The position numbers and the translations under genes were made by a program. Positions 21,952 through 31,508 of a stretch of 64,000 nt of DNA are shown one piece after another. How positions within the stretch are numbered: position 1 is the stretch's first letter; each line of letters opens with the position of its first letter. The notes beneath the pieces were generated by a model, which was not told the origin of the DNA, did not search any database, and worked only from the letters and a program-made list of their open reading frames with translations. This DNA comes from Larix kaempferi (taxonomy: Eukaryota; Streptophyta; Pinopsida; Pinales; Pinaceae), in NCBI GenBank assembly GCA_027924585.1, contig BSBM01000877.1, forward strand, positions 7,379,501 through 7,443,500. Direction: 5' to 3'.

Positions 21952-22719
21952 TGACCCAGTAATAGAACTTGATCCTAGTTCCCTGCACTTTTTCAGGCAA
22001 TCAACCATCTTAAACCGATCATCAATTGCGTTGTATTGAATTAAAACAATTTGTGATTATTGCAGAGATCATGCATGATCAGATAAATCTTGTCAACACA
22101 TTAACACTCTGTCATAGTTATTATTATTATAGGTAGAACCATAATTGTCCTGCGATGCATGAACTCTTTGTTGTTATTCAATGTCTGGATATGACAACTG
22201 AGACATACCGTTGCTATGAATATGAGTATGATGGAAATGGGTATCCATGCTTCCTACAAAAAATCACGGCATGCATTTCTTTATTTTATTTTTCATGGTA
22301 TGATGTGTCTCCTCTGATTTGAACAAATTTGCTTATATGTATCAAGAAATCCAAAATAAAGGATAAAGTAAATGCAGAAGAAATTATGTCACAAAGGTCA
22401 AAATTATTGGTTTTAGTGCAACCACTTGTATGTTTTATGAATGGAAAAATGTGCAGAGGGTTTGGTGGTTGGCTTGTCTAAAAAGTGGGCTATTGTTCCT
22501 GCCTGCAAGGCTAATTCCTGCAAGGCATGTTGATACCCCCAGTCAACATTCACAATAAAAAAAATATGCATGCAAGTACACCCAGATTATCTCTTCAACA
22601 CACACGTACTCATGTAGGGCCTCAAGTACATCATATGAAGATGTATTTATAGACATCATTGACAAAGATTGCTCAAATTGCTCACTGAACTGAATTTAAA
22701 TTGAAATAATGGGAAAGAT
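21952..22719. other. Plant DNA left of the viral cluster
   Basis: About 770 bp, AT-rich, no gene recognised. Viral homology begins abruptly at 22720 inside AAAGATCTCCCAATCTG. Because the viral sequence at that point is an internal one, no target duplication can be tested here. Confidence 0.5.
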
Positions 22720-23160
22720 CTCCCAATCTGCAGTTGGATTTGTATCTGATATAGTGATGTAAGAAGAATTCTCACTATCTGATGTAGAAGGTTGAAAGGA
22801 ACCAGTCCTTCTATCTGCAAGTGTTACTTCAATATCATTACCTGACTGACACTCTAAACTTGCTAGCGGAACAGCATCCATTGTGGGATCCATGGTTTGA
22901 AGAAGTGAGGGCTAGCTTCTACGCTGCGGGCAATTCTGTAGACTTACTCCCCTATCCCTGGGCCTTACTGCTACTCTAACATCCGCACTACGCTTACACT
23001 TCTATGTTCCCACAATCACTCAGCAATCATTTTCATTGCCTACTGAATACATGTTTTAAGAGTGTTCTGAAATAAAAGCAGGTATATTCAGCACAGAGTC
23101 ACACATGCATCATATAAACAGAGAAGGTTTATCGAAATACCAGATACTTGAGAGTTCACC
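22720..23160 (-). mobile_element. Pararetrovirus fragment: inverted leader and polyprotein start (v33-v471)
   Basis: Minus-strand copy of the polyprotein's first 58 codons (ATG complement at 22891-22893) and of the leader up to 33 nt after the PBS start. At 23158-23163 it meets, head to head, forward viral sequence beginning about v476, with ACCAAA shared by both sides. The two fragments are therefore neighbours in the genome, one flipped. Confidence 0.9.
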
Positions 23161-23802
23161 AAAGATTTTGCCAAAAGAAGTCTACAGATTAAATTGGTGG
23201 AATTTTCATACTGCAACTCAAATCAAAGTTTCAAATATTGATATATCTTTCACAGATGATCAAGAGCCTATTCATATACCTCTCTTAGATAAATCTCAGA
23301 TTGATTGGGCTAAAGAACAACACTTTAAATATGCACACTTTGGTGCTGTTAAGTTAGGCTTAGGTCCACTAGTCAGACCCCGTTTACCTGTTTCATCTAT
23401 TTGTGTTATTGTAGATACTCGTCATAACCAGTTTTCTGACGCTGTCATAGGTGGTTTTACTGCACCGCTTCATGATGGTCCCGCGTTTGGTACTGTATAT
23501 CCTCGTTTTTCTGTTAGTTTAGATGACCCACATATCTATAATCTTCTGAAAGCTTATATTTTACCCAAGGGATTTAATATGTTGAATGGTTCCAAAATTA
23601 TTCAACTTAAGGGTGGTGTCTGTGTCCGGTTTGGGAATGATACTTTACCGCAACTTAGATCCAAGATCAGTCAGAGTCCTGCAGACTGCAGCGTGGTGGA
23701 AACACCAAAGTCCAGGTCTAAAAATGCAACTCCCATTACTTTCAATTGGACTGGCATTTCATATCCACAGTCATGGGAAATGAAGTACTCTGAACTTCGG
23801 CA
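23158..23802 (+). pseudogene. Pararetrovirus movement-protein fragment (residues about 60-273)
   Basis: Forward copy of the 30K-superfamily movement protein region, from KILPKEVYRL to ELRQ. It is identical at protein level to the same part of the complete copy starting at 24101, including VDTRHNQF with the family's conserved core Asp. It stops where the sequence jumps (CTTCGGCA to ATGGTATC, 23801-23804) to the PBS of the following complete copy. Because the native start was moved into the inverted piece on its left, no proper start codon remains. Confidence 0.9.
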
Positions 23803-23803
23803 A

Positions 23804-23817
23804 TGGTATCAGAGCCA
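23804..23817 (+). promoter_or_regulatory. tRNA-Met primer-binding site (complete copy)
   Basis: TGGTATCAGAGCCA, complementary to the 3' end of plant initiator tRNA-Met, the standard minus-strand primer site of Caulimoviridae. Defined here as v1-v14. Confidence 0.95.
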
Positions 23818-24100
23818 GTGACTACTACTGTTTGGTGAACTCTCAAGTATCTGGTATTTCGATAAACCTTCTCTGTTTATATGATGCATGTGTGACTCTG
23901 TGCTGAATATACCTGCTTTTATTTCAGAACACTCTTAAAACATGTATTCAGTAGGCAATGAAAATGATTGCTGAGTGATTGTGGGAACATAGAAGTGTAA
24001 GCGTAGTGCGGATGTTAGAGTAGCAGTAAGGCCCAGGGATAGGGGAGTAAGTCTACAGAATTGCCCGCAGCGTAGAAGCTAGCCCTCACTTCTTCAAACC
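23818..24100 (+). promoter_or_regulatory. Viral leader downstream of the PBS
   Basis: 283 nt between PBS and polyprotein ATG. Tiny ORFs precede the main start: MMHV (ATG near 23881), MYSVGNENDC (near 23941) and MLE (near 24011). TGCTTTTATTTCAG (ending near 23927) resembles a plant 3' splice site, which could matter because many caulimovirids splice or shunt past their leaders. The polyprotein ATG stands in a strong context (ACCATGG). Confidence 0.6.
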
Positions 24101-27100
24101 ATGGATCCCACAATGGATGCTGTTCCGCTAGCAAGTTTAGAGTGTCAGTCAGGTAATGATATTGAAGTAACACTTGCAGATAGAAGGACTGGTTCCTTTC
24201 AACCTTCTACATCAGATAGTGAGAATTCTTCTTACATCACTATATCAGATACAAATCCAACTGCAGATTGGGAGTTACCAAAGATTTTGCCAAAAGAAGT
24301 CTACAGATTAAATTGGTGGAATTTTCATACTGCAACTCAAATCAAAGTTTCAAATATTGATATATCTTTCACAGATGATCAAGAGCCTATTCATATACCT
24401 CTCTTAGATAAATCTCAGATTGATTGGGCTAAAGAACAACACTTTAAATATGCACACTTTGGTGCTGTTAAGTTAGGCTTAGGTCCACTAGTCAGACCCC
24501 GTTTACCTGTTTCATCTATTTGTGTTATTGTAGATACTCGTCATAACCAGTTTTCTGACGCTGTCATAGGTGGTTTTACTGCACCGCTTCATGATGGTCC
24601 CGCGTTTGGTACTGTATATCCTCGTTTTTCTGTTAGTTTAGATGACCCACATATCTATAATCTTCTGAAAGCTTATATTTTACCCAAGGGATTTAATATG
24701 TTGAATGGTTCCAAAATTATTCAACTTAAGGGTGGTGTCTGTGTCCGGTTTGGGAATGATACTTTACCGCAACTTAGATCCAAGATCAGTCAGAGTCCTG
24801 CAGACTGCAGCGTGGTGGAAACACCAAAGTCCAGGTCTAAAAATGCAACTCCCATTACTTTCAATTGGACTGGCATTTCATATCCACAGTCATGGGAAAT
24901 GAAGTACTCTGAACTTCGGCATCAAGAACGATTAAAAGCTGTATTATCCCCTAAACCTCTTGTCTTTGATGAAGGAACATCCTCTTTCAGATCTCCACAT
25001 CCTGAACCGATCCCGAGATTTAAAGCTCCTCTGATTAGATCCGCTTCAACTTCAAGTTATGATGCTGCCAGAAGGCAAGCCTTATCAAATCAGTTGAGTA
25101 AAAGCTCTTTAGAAGATCCTATTGTAGATAATCCTGTACAAAATAATTTAGAACATAAAGGTCAGCATTCTGACTGTACTGCTTGTCAAAAAATAAAACA
25201 AAAAATCATTCAAAAAGAGAAACGTCAAACCTCGCAGGAGTATCCTAGCCTCTATATGTTTTCATCCTTACCTAGAGTACGAGCAGAATCTGAATCTGTT
25301 AATGCTCATGGCCAAAGATCCTTTCACCCTGGCCGCAATCTCCCTGAAACAGCATTCAGACAATATTCTTCTGATGGGTTAAGTAAGAAAGAATTTATTT
25401 CCACAAAAGCAGTTGCTACAGATCAGAATTCATCTGATGAAATAAAATTAGCAAATTGGACAAATTCACAATTACAGTGTACTGCTTCTAATCTTGATGA
25501 TATGGCCCATGATATCCAGTTATTGAAAGCAAACTGTGCTGAACAAGGAAAAAAGCTTGAATTGGTTATTGCTAAACTAGCTTTAGTTGATCATATTTTG
25601 CATGATACAACTGAAATAGAGAAAGCTGTAAAAGTAGCTTCTGACAAGTTAGAAGCTAGATTAGATGTTCTGTCTCAGTTAACATCTAGAACTCAGGAAT
25701 TAAAAAAGAAACAATATGTTGTTCCTGAACAAGTTTTACAGTTAGCTCGAAAAGGTCATGCCAAATCCGTTTCATTTGGTCTTGTAGATGCAGAAGATAA
25801 TAGACCAGAATGGGATTTTGGTGCTAGTGCAGCTGAAAAAGAAAACATAATGGACTGGATAAAAGAATTTAAGACATTTAATCCTGTGCTGGATGAAAAA
25901 TATGTTGGAGATGTTCATATGATGGCGGCAGAATCCTCAAACAGAATGAGAATAGGATCACAACCTCACAATGAGGATTATGATACTCATATGCCTGATG
26001 CCACAGGAGTTTCTGAAGCTCCAAGAATTCATAGCTTTGGCATAAACAATTTAAATAACTTGATTTCTAAGATGCCTGAACAACCAGTTTTAAATATTCA
26101 ATGTCAATCTAGGGAAGAAATCAAGAATGCTCTCCAGTTGCTTACACATTGGTTGATTTATAAAAAGCAACAAGATCATAATGTTACTGCCCAAATGTTA
26201 GGTGCACAGTTAGTTGCAGGTCTTTCTGGTTTAGCATATGAATGGTGGCGTTGGTTGCCACAAGAAGCCAGAAATGAAATGCTTGCAGCAAATGATTCAG
26301 ATGAACAAATAATATCTGCCCTTAGTCGAGAATTTTATGGTCCTGAAGCACATGAAGATTTTGATCATTTAGCTTCTTTATATATGTCTGCACGTTTGTG
26401 TGATTTGAATAAGGCAGAAGCTTATTTCTGTTATATGCAGAAATTATTGATCTCTTCAGGAAAATCTGGCAATGAAGCTTATCTAAAACATTATTTAAGA
26501 AGTTTCCCTGGACATGTTCCAGATGCTGTTGAAAAGGCATTAAAAGATAGAAATATTCCTTTGAGATCTTTGTCTTTAGCACAACTCCATCATTATATTC
26601 TGGAAACATGGCAAGAACATTGTTTACAGAAAAGAGTAGATAAAGATTTTAAAAGGCATCAACAAATGTTCTCTGCTTCTTTCTGTAAAGAAGTAGCTAA
26701 AATGCCTGATTGGGGCTGTGGAGCCCATAACAGGGGACATCTAGGAACTGAAAGTTGTCATTGCAAGAAAAAGAAAAAGAAGTATTTCACTTCTGAAGGT
26801 AGATATCATTTAGATAAGCCCTACAAACACAAATCCAAGCATTTTAAGAAAAAGCATAAGTATAAAAGATTTGTGAAAAGAAGATCTGAAAAAGGCAAAG
26901 GCGATACTTGTTTCATATGTGGCAGTAAAGGACATTGGGCATCCAAATGTCCAAAAAGGAAATCTAGGCCAAAGCGTGCAGGAGTGTGTTCCACACTTGA
27001 TCCCTTCTGGTGGGATTTGTATAAAGTTAGTACTGATTTTCCACCTTCTGGTGAGGTTATCTATCTCCCTGATTCTGATTCTGATGCCTCTGAGGATTCT

Positions 27101-30100
27101 TCCTCAGATTCTGATATTCAACTTGCTAAATGTGCTCCCGATTCTTCCTCTTCTGATTCTGACTCGGAACCACATTTAGGGGGGTGTGAGACAGCCTCTG
27201 TATATACTGATCTTCCTGAGTTTGATTTTAATTTATATATGTTTTCAAGAATAATCTCTCCTGTACAGATTGAGAAGAGATTAGCAGCAATTGATCTTGA
27301 ATTGTCTTCTATTCCTATCTATAGACATCAGGAAAGAACTGAGCTTAGAAATGAGAAAAAGTCTCTACAAGCCCAGTTACAGTCAATAGAAAAAGATAAA
27401 GGAAAATCAGTTGATTTAAATTTTAATCCTGCAGAACTGTACAGAGAGTATCCAAGCGGCCATAAAGATAGACAACAGCACAGATCAGACAGAGAAAGAT
27501 TGCTGAGAAATAAGCTGAAAGCTAAGCAGGAGGAAATAAGAAAATTGGTGAAAGAAGCTGATGAAATAAAGAATTCTTTAGCAATTGTTTTGCTAGAAAA
27601 AGATCAGTCTTCAGAAGATGAATTGTCCAATGAAATTGAAAGGGTTTGTGGAACTAAGGAGGATGACATCCCAGAAGAAGAATATCCTGAAAAAACCCCT
27701 GACCATTCACCTTCACCAAGATCCCAGAGTGTAAGTCTTCTAGGAGCTGTATCAGGTCCTAAACTATTTACTACTCTAACTTTTTGCCCTTCTGAGTTTA
27801 AATCTTACCCAATACAGTGTTTAATTGATTCCGGATGCCAGTTTAACTTGGCTAGAGGAAATGCTATTCCTGAGTTTTATTGGGAGAAAACAAAAGAATA
27901 TGGATCTGCAATCCAAGGATCACCAGTTTATCTGTCTGGTAAAGTAAAGGATTTTCCAGTGTCTATAGGGTCAAAGTTTTGTTCTTTATCTCTTTTTCGG
28001 TTTGAAGAAACTAAAGAAGATTGTGTATTAGGTTCTGAATTTTTAGTGTCAGTTAGTCCTTTTTCAATGGATACTAAGAAGATGACATTCACTTGTACAG
28101 TTGATGACCAATCTGTAACTATTCCACTAAGTTATTCCTATTCCCCTAGATGTCAAGCTTCTCCTCCAAAACAAAAGGCCGTGTCAACAGCCTCTCTTAA
28201 TAAAATGGAAAGATGTATATCTTTCGCCCAACTCAATGCTGATAAATATCTAGAGGGTATTTCTGAAAGGCTGAAAAAGGATTGTTGTTCTGAAAGTCCA
28301 AATGCTTTCTGGACAAGGGAAAAATATTTTGTCTCTCTTCCATTTGATCCACTTCAGCAGATAAAACCAATGAAAGCATCTGCAAGACTAATGAGTCCTA
28401 GTGAAAGAGAATTCTGTTCTAAAGAAATTAAAGAGCTCTTGGATAAAGGTTTAATTGAACCATCTAAAAGCCCTTGGGCTTGTCGAGCCTTTGTTGTAAA
28501 CAAGCACAGTGAACAGAAAAGAGGTAAACCAAGGTTGGTTGTCAATTTTAAACCTCTTAATGCAGTTCTCCAAAAGATCAGGTATCCTTTGCCTGATAAA
28601 GCTAGTCTTTTGCAGAAAATCAATGGTTGTACTGTTTTTAGTAAATTTGATTTAAAATCTGGTTTTTACCAAATTGGGATAGAGAAGAAAGACAGATTCA
28701 AAACTGCATTTGTAGTTCCTCATGGACAGTATCAGTGGAAAGTGCTACCATTTGGTATCAATAATGCTCCTTCTGAGTTTCAGAAGCGAATGGAAGATAT
28801 CTTTAGAGATATACCATGGTTAGCTGTTTTTATTGATGATATTCTCATATGTTCTAAAAATCTCCAAGAACATTTAAAGCATTTGCAGCAGTTTTATGAT
28901 TTAGTCTACCAGCATGGTTTGGTCTTATCAGCAAGCAAAATGGAAATTGGTAAGACAGAAATAGAATTTCTGGGTCTCCATATCAAAGCAGGTCAGGTAG
29001 TTTTGCAGCAGCATGTGCTCCAATCATTTGATCACTTTCCTGACAAAATTATTGAGAAAACCCAGTTACAAAGATTCTTAGGATGCTTAAATTATATCAG
29101 GCCCTTTTATAAAGGTCAAGCCGCAGATATTCATTGTTTGCAGAAAAGGCTAAAGAAAAATCCTGTTCCATGGTCTGATGAGATGACTTTAGCTGTCCAG
29201 CGAATAAAAGAAAAAGTTAAGCATCTTCCAGCTTTGTCTCTTCCCCAAGGAAAGGGAAATTTGATAGTTGAAACAGATGCGTCTAACACCACATGGGGAG
29301 GTGTTCTAATTGAAGAAATAAATAGCCAAGCAAGAATCTGTGGCTATGCATCTGGTTCATTTAAAGGAGCTGAACTAAATTATCCAAGTAGCCATAAAGA
29401 AATACTTGCAGTCAAGAAAACTGTCAACCATTTCATTCTGTACTTAAAACCTGTTCATTTCATTGTTAGAACAGATTTAAAGATTATGCCCGGTATCTTT
29501 AAGAATGAAAGTTTAATGGCAGAAAATAGTAGCAGAATTTTAAAATGGTTTATCTGGCTCAGTAATTTTGACTATGACATTGTGTATAAGCCAGGTTACT
29601 TAAATTGTCTTGCTGACATGTTGACTCGTGAGAATGTACAGGTTTCTTCTCCAAGTCTGAATATGTTTTCTGCTAATGATGCAAGTGGTTCTGGTTCTGG
29701 TCCAGGACATAATAAAAGATACATGAGTGATAATATGGTGAATTATAAAAGTGGCAAAGCTCCATTCCAAGAAGAAGAAGAAGCTCTCAGAGCTCCTCCA
29801 GAATCCTTATTTTTGGCTCCTTGGGATAAGGATATTTCTCAGGAAGAACGTCAGCAACTGTTAGATTATGCTGATGTCAAGGATGCAGAAAAGTTTTTAA
29901 GCCTCACTCTGATTAAGCAAATTCAAGAGAATCCCTGCAAGTTAAAGATTCTCGAAAGATGGGAAAAGGGTGCTTTCAGAGGTTTACAGAATGCCAGAGA
30001 AAAATTAGCTCGATGTGAAGAAGTCTGGATTGACCAGAACATGGAAGCTGAAGGAGAAATTTGGTATGTCGATCTCGGCTCAGGAGATTTGACATGGACT

Positions 30101-30760
30101 TCTTACAACTTGATTCTTCAGTTTTGCAGAGAGCAGACAGCAATAATTATTTGTGCTGATCCTGCTAATTTAAAGCACAGAAAATGGTCCGGTTGGACTC
30201 AAATATTTCTGGAAAAATTCTGCCCAAGAAACGCCTGGGTAGATCGTAAAGCTAATTTTATTCTTCATCTTGAGGCTGATATGCAAGCCGCTGACCAGGT
30301 TCATCAGTGGTTTAAGTTTAAACTGAGACATCATGGAGGTAGATACACTCCATTAGAACACTGTGTAACAGTCACCCAGAAGTTTATCAAAAGGGATAAA
30401 GATGGCAAGAGACTGGATACTAAAGTCCATAGAAGAACCCTACCTCTAAACTATAGGGTTGAATCACAATTCGCCTCCGAATTTGTCTATGGTGCTAATG
30501 AATATCTCCGTGGGTCAGATGTAGAACAATGCTTCGGAGAACTTTTATATCCAGATATGAATGAAGAATTCCCAAATAATCAGTATGACTATTGGCAGTA
30601 TACTGAATCCCAGCCAAATTATATAGAAGAAGAATTGGCAAGGCGAGAACTTGAAGAAGAACTAAATGCTCAAGGTTGCCTTGACTGTGTTTGTGGCGGG
30701 GTACCTGGACCTGGTGACACGACAGTGTGCGTATGCGGATCAGGATATGATACTCCATGA
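24101..30760 (+). CDS. Pararetrovirus polyprotein, intact (2,219 aa)
   Basis: Replication, assembly and movement polyprotein. Domains by residue: 30K movement protein about 55-270 (core Asp145 in VDTRH); linker; predicted coiled coil about 470-535; capsid region about 600-880; Lys/His-rich stretch 888-930; zinc knuckle C937-x2-C940-x4-H945-x4-C950; Asp/Ser-rich acidic stretch about 991-1025; coiled coil about 1130-1170; aspartic protease with DSG at 1243-1245; reverse transcriptase about 1415-1660 (Asp1517, FIDD with Asp1579/Asp1580); RNase H about 1715-1850 (Asp1726, Glu1767, Asp1792, Asp1839); C-terminal region 1851-2219 of unknown role with a Cys-rich tail. The ATG at 24101 is the first in this frame in a strong context. 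Length is close to that of petuviral polyproteins (about 2,200 aa, from memory). LISKM near residue 658 is LISQM in the other copies that cover it, so the Lys is private to this copy. Confidence 0.93.
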   Translation: MDPTMDAVPLASLECQSGNDIEVTLADRRTGSFQPSTSDSENSSYITISDTNPTADWELPKILPKEVYRLNWWNFHTATQIKVSNIDISFTDDQEPIHIPLLDKSQIDWAKEQHFKYAHFGAVKLGLGPLVRPRLPVSSICVIVDTRHNQFSDAVIGGFTAPLHDGPAFGTVYPRFSVSLDDPHIYNLLKAYILPKGFNMLNGSKIIQLKGGVCVRFGNDTLPQLRSKISQSPADCSVVETPKSRSKNATPITFNWTGISYPQSWEMKYSELRHQERLKAVLSPKPLVFDEGTSSFRSPHPEPIPRFKAPLIRSASTSSYDAARRQALSNQLSKSSLEDPIVDNPVQNNLEHKGQHSDCTACQKIKQKIIQKEKRQTSQEYPSLYMFSSLPRVRAESESVNAHGQRSFHPGRNLPETAFRQYSSDGLSKKEFISTKAVATDQNSSDEIKLANWTNSQLQCTASNLDDMAHDIQLLKANCAEQGKKLELVIAKLALVDHILHDTTEIEKAVKVASDKLEARLDVLSQLTSRTQELKKKQYVVPEQVLQLARKGHAKSVSFGLVDAEDNRPEWDFGASAAEKENIMDWIKEFKTFNPVLDEKYVGDVHMMAAESSNRMRIGSQPHNEDYDTHMPDATGVSEAPRIHSFGINNLNNLISKMPEQPVLNIQCQSREEIKNALQLLTHWLIYKKQQDHNVTAQMLGAQLVAGLSGLAYEWWRWLPQEARNEMLAANDSDEQIISALSREFYGPEAHEDFDHLASLYMSARLCDLNKAEAYFCYMQKLLISSGKSGNEAYLKHYLRSFPGHVPDAVEKALKDRNIPLRSLSLAQLHHYILETWQEHCLQKRVDKDFKRHQQMFSASFCKEVAKMPDWGCGAHNRGHLGTESCHCKKKKKKYFTSEGRYHLDKPYKHKSKHFKKKHKYKRFVKRRSEKGKGDTCFICGSKGHWASKCPKRKSRPKRAGVCSTLDPFWWDLYKVSTDFPPSGEVIYLPDSDSDASEDSSSDSDIQLAKCAPDSSSSDSDSEPHLGGCETASVYTDLPEFDFNLYMFSRIISPVQIEKRLAAIDLELSSIPIYRHQERTELRNEKKSLQAQLQSIEKDKGKSVDLNFNPAELYREYPSGHKDRQQHRSDRERLLRNKLKAKQEEIRKLVKEADEIKNSLAIVLLEKDQSSEDELSNEIERVCGTKEDDIPEEEYPEKTPDHSPSPRSQSVSLLGAVSGPKLFTTLTFCPSEFKSYPIQCLIDSGCQFNLARGNAIPEFYWEKTKEYGSAIQGSPVYLSGKVKDFPVSIGSKFCSLSLFRFEETKEDCVLGSEFLVSVSPFSMDTKKMTFTCTVDDQSVTIPLSYSYSPRCQASPPKQKAVSTASLNKMERCISFAQLNADKYLEGISERLKKDCCSESPNAFWTREKYFVSLPFDPLQQIKPMKASARLMSPSEREFCSKEIKELLDKGLIEPSKSPWACRAFVVNKHSEQKRGKPRLVVNFKPLNAVLQKIRYPLPDKASLLQKINGCTVFSKFDLKSGFYQIGIEKKDRFKTAFVVPHGQYQWKVLPFGINNAPSEFQKRMEDIFRDIPWLAVFIDDILICSKNLQEHLKHLQQFYDLVYQHGLVLSASKMEIGKTEIEFLGLHIKAGQVVLQQHVLQSFDHFPDKIIEKTQLQRFLGCLNYIRPFYKGQAADIHCLQKRLKKNPVPWSDEMTLAVQRIKEKVKHLPALSLPQGKGNLIVETDASNTTWGGVLIEEINSQARICGYASGSFKGAELNYPSSHKEILAVKKTVNHFILYLKPVHFIVRTDLKIMPGIFKNESLMAENSSRILKWFIWLSNFDYDIVYKPGYLNCLADMLTRENVQVSSPSLNMFSANDASGSGSGPGHNKRYMSDNMVNYKSGKAPFQEEEEALRAPPESLFLAPWDKDISQEERQQLLDYADVKDAEKFLSLTLIKQIQENPCKLKILERWEKGAFRGLQNAREKLARCEEVWIDQNMEAEGEIWYVDLGSGDLTWTSYNLILQFCREQTAIIICADPANLKHRKWSGWTQIFLEKFCPRNAWVDRKANFILHLEADMQAADQVHQWFKFKLRHHGGRYTPLEHCVTVTQKFIKRDKDGKRLDTKVHRRTLPLNYRVESQFASEFVYGANEYLRGSDVEQCFGELLYPDMNEEFPNNQYDYWQYTESQPNYIEEELARRELEEELNAQGCLDCVCGGVPGPGDTTVCVCGSGYDTP

Positions 30761-30940
30761 TTTTTCCGTATCTTACGGGAATGAAGATTCTTTGGTCCGT
30801 GATCATGCTCTTGTACATATTTAGTGGAAGCCGTTGGTGGGCCAACCCACTTTGTTTTGTCGGCCATAGTAGCCGAAAGCTTTCTTTGGATTCCTCGGTC
30901 TGCTTTTTTGTACCGAGATGCTTTGTAATTTGACTGATGT

Positions 30941-30946
30941 AATAAA
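30941..30946 (+). terminator. AATAAA, candidate viral poly(A) signal
   Basis: The only AATAAA in the intergenic region, 181 nt after the stop codon. It lies upstream of the TATA box, so an RNA ending just after it would lack the terminal repeat needed for template switching. The weaker TATAAA at 31387-31392, about 200 nt after the predicted RNA start, is an alternative for the genomic RNA. Confidence 0.5.
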
Positions 30947-31153
30947 TGGCCCAGTTTTGTCGGCCAATAGCTTTTACTTTATGTCTTTCAGTCAGTCCGA
31001 GTCTTGAGTTTGTCGGATAAGATTCGCCGGGTCCCCACATGGCACTGCCTCTAAGGGACGAGATAACATGGTGGTAGTCCCCATCATGCCCCGGAATCTT
31101 ACTTTTGACTGTCTAGTGTAAGTTTTTGGGTACCGGCTTACCGGTTGTAATGC

Positions 31154-31160
31154 TATAAAA
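31154..31160 (+). promoter_or_regulatory. TATA box of the viral pregenomic RNA promoter
   Basis: TATAAAA in GCTATAAAAGAAAGG, present in all four copies that keep the region (minus copy 34767-34773; 50007-50013; 57034-57040). Distance to the PBS is 577 nt, giving a leader start about 545 nt before the PBS, as in related viruses. Confidence 0.8.
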
Positions 31161-31191
31161 GAAAGGCCTTGGGTTCATTTGATTCAGAGCA

Positions 31192-31302
31192 AGTCGCATG
31201 AGCAAGTAGTCCGCTCTGCAAGTCTAGAAGTCGCATGAGCAAGTAGTCCGCTCTGCAAGTCTAGGAGTCGTCTGAGCAAGTAGTCCGCTCGACAGGTCTG
31301 TA
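31192..31302 (+). repeat. Three 37-bp tandem repeats at the start of the viral RNA leader
   Basis: Units start at 31192, 31229 and 31266. Core: AGCAAGTAGTCCGCTC. Units 1 and 2 each contain ATG AGC AAG TAG; unit 3 has CTG instead of ATG. Same array at 34625-34735 (minus), 50045-50155 and 57072-57182. Confidence 0.9.
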
Positions 31303-31508
31303 GGTGTGTGAGAGCCGAGGTAATATGCTCTGCAGGTTGCCTGTAATGGTATAACACTGCATCAGAAAGCCAAGGTCTCGATTCTGTATAAAGAGTCTGT
31401 AAGGGTCTGCTAGTTGGCATATTATGGGAATCCCAGGAGCCTGAGAGTAACTACATGCCTTCGGGAAGTAGCCAAATCTAAAAGGGCCCATAACATTGTG
31501 TCAAGGCA

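Noticed and set aside
24705-24902. 65-codon ORF inside the movement-protein region, seen in each copy
   Set aside because: Shadow of the polyprotein in another frame, no start context or domain.
30495-31040. 181-codon minus-strand ORF over the viral polyprotein end and intergenic region, repeated in every copy
   Set aside because: Opposite to the viral genes, no recognisable domain, and repeated only because the viral copies are near-identical; it overlaps the constrained polyprotein.
31192-31302. Spaced repeats as a CRISPR-like array
   Set aside because: The 37-bp units are directly adjacent without spacers, in plant/viral DNA.
31184-31491. Minus-strand ORFs of 76-81 codons over the 37-bp repeats
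   Set aside because: They arise from the repeat array on the strand opposite the viral RNA; no protein features.
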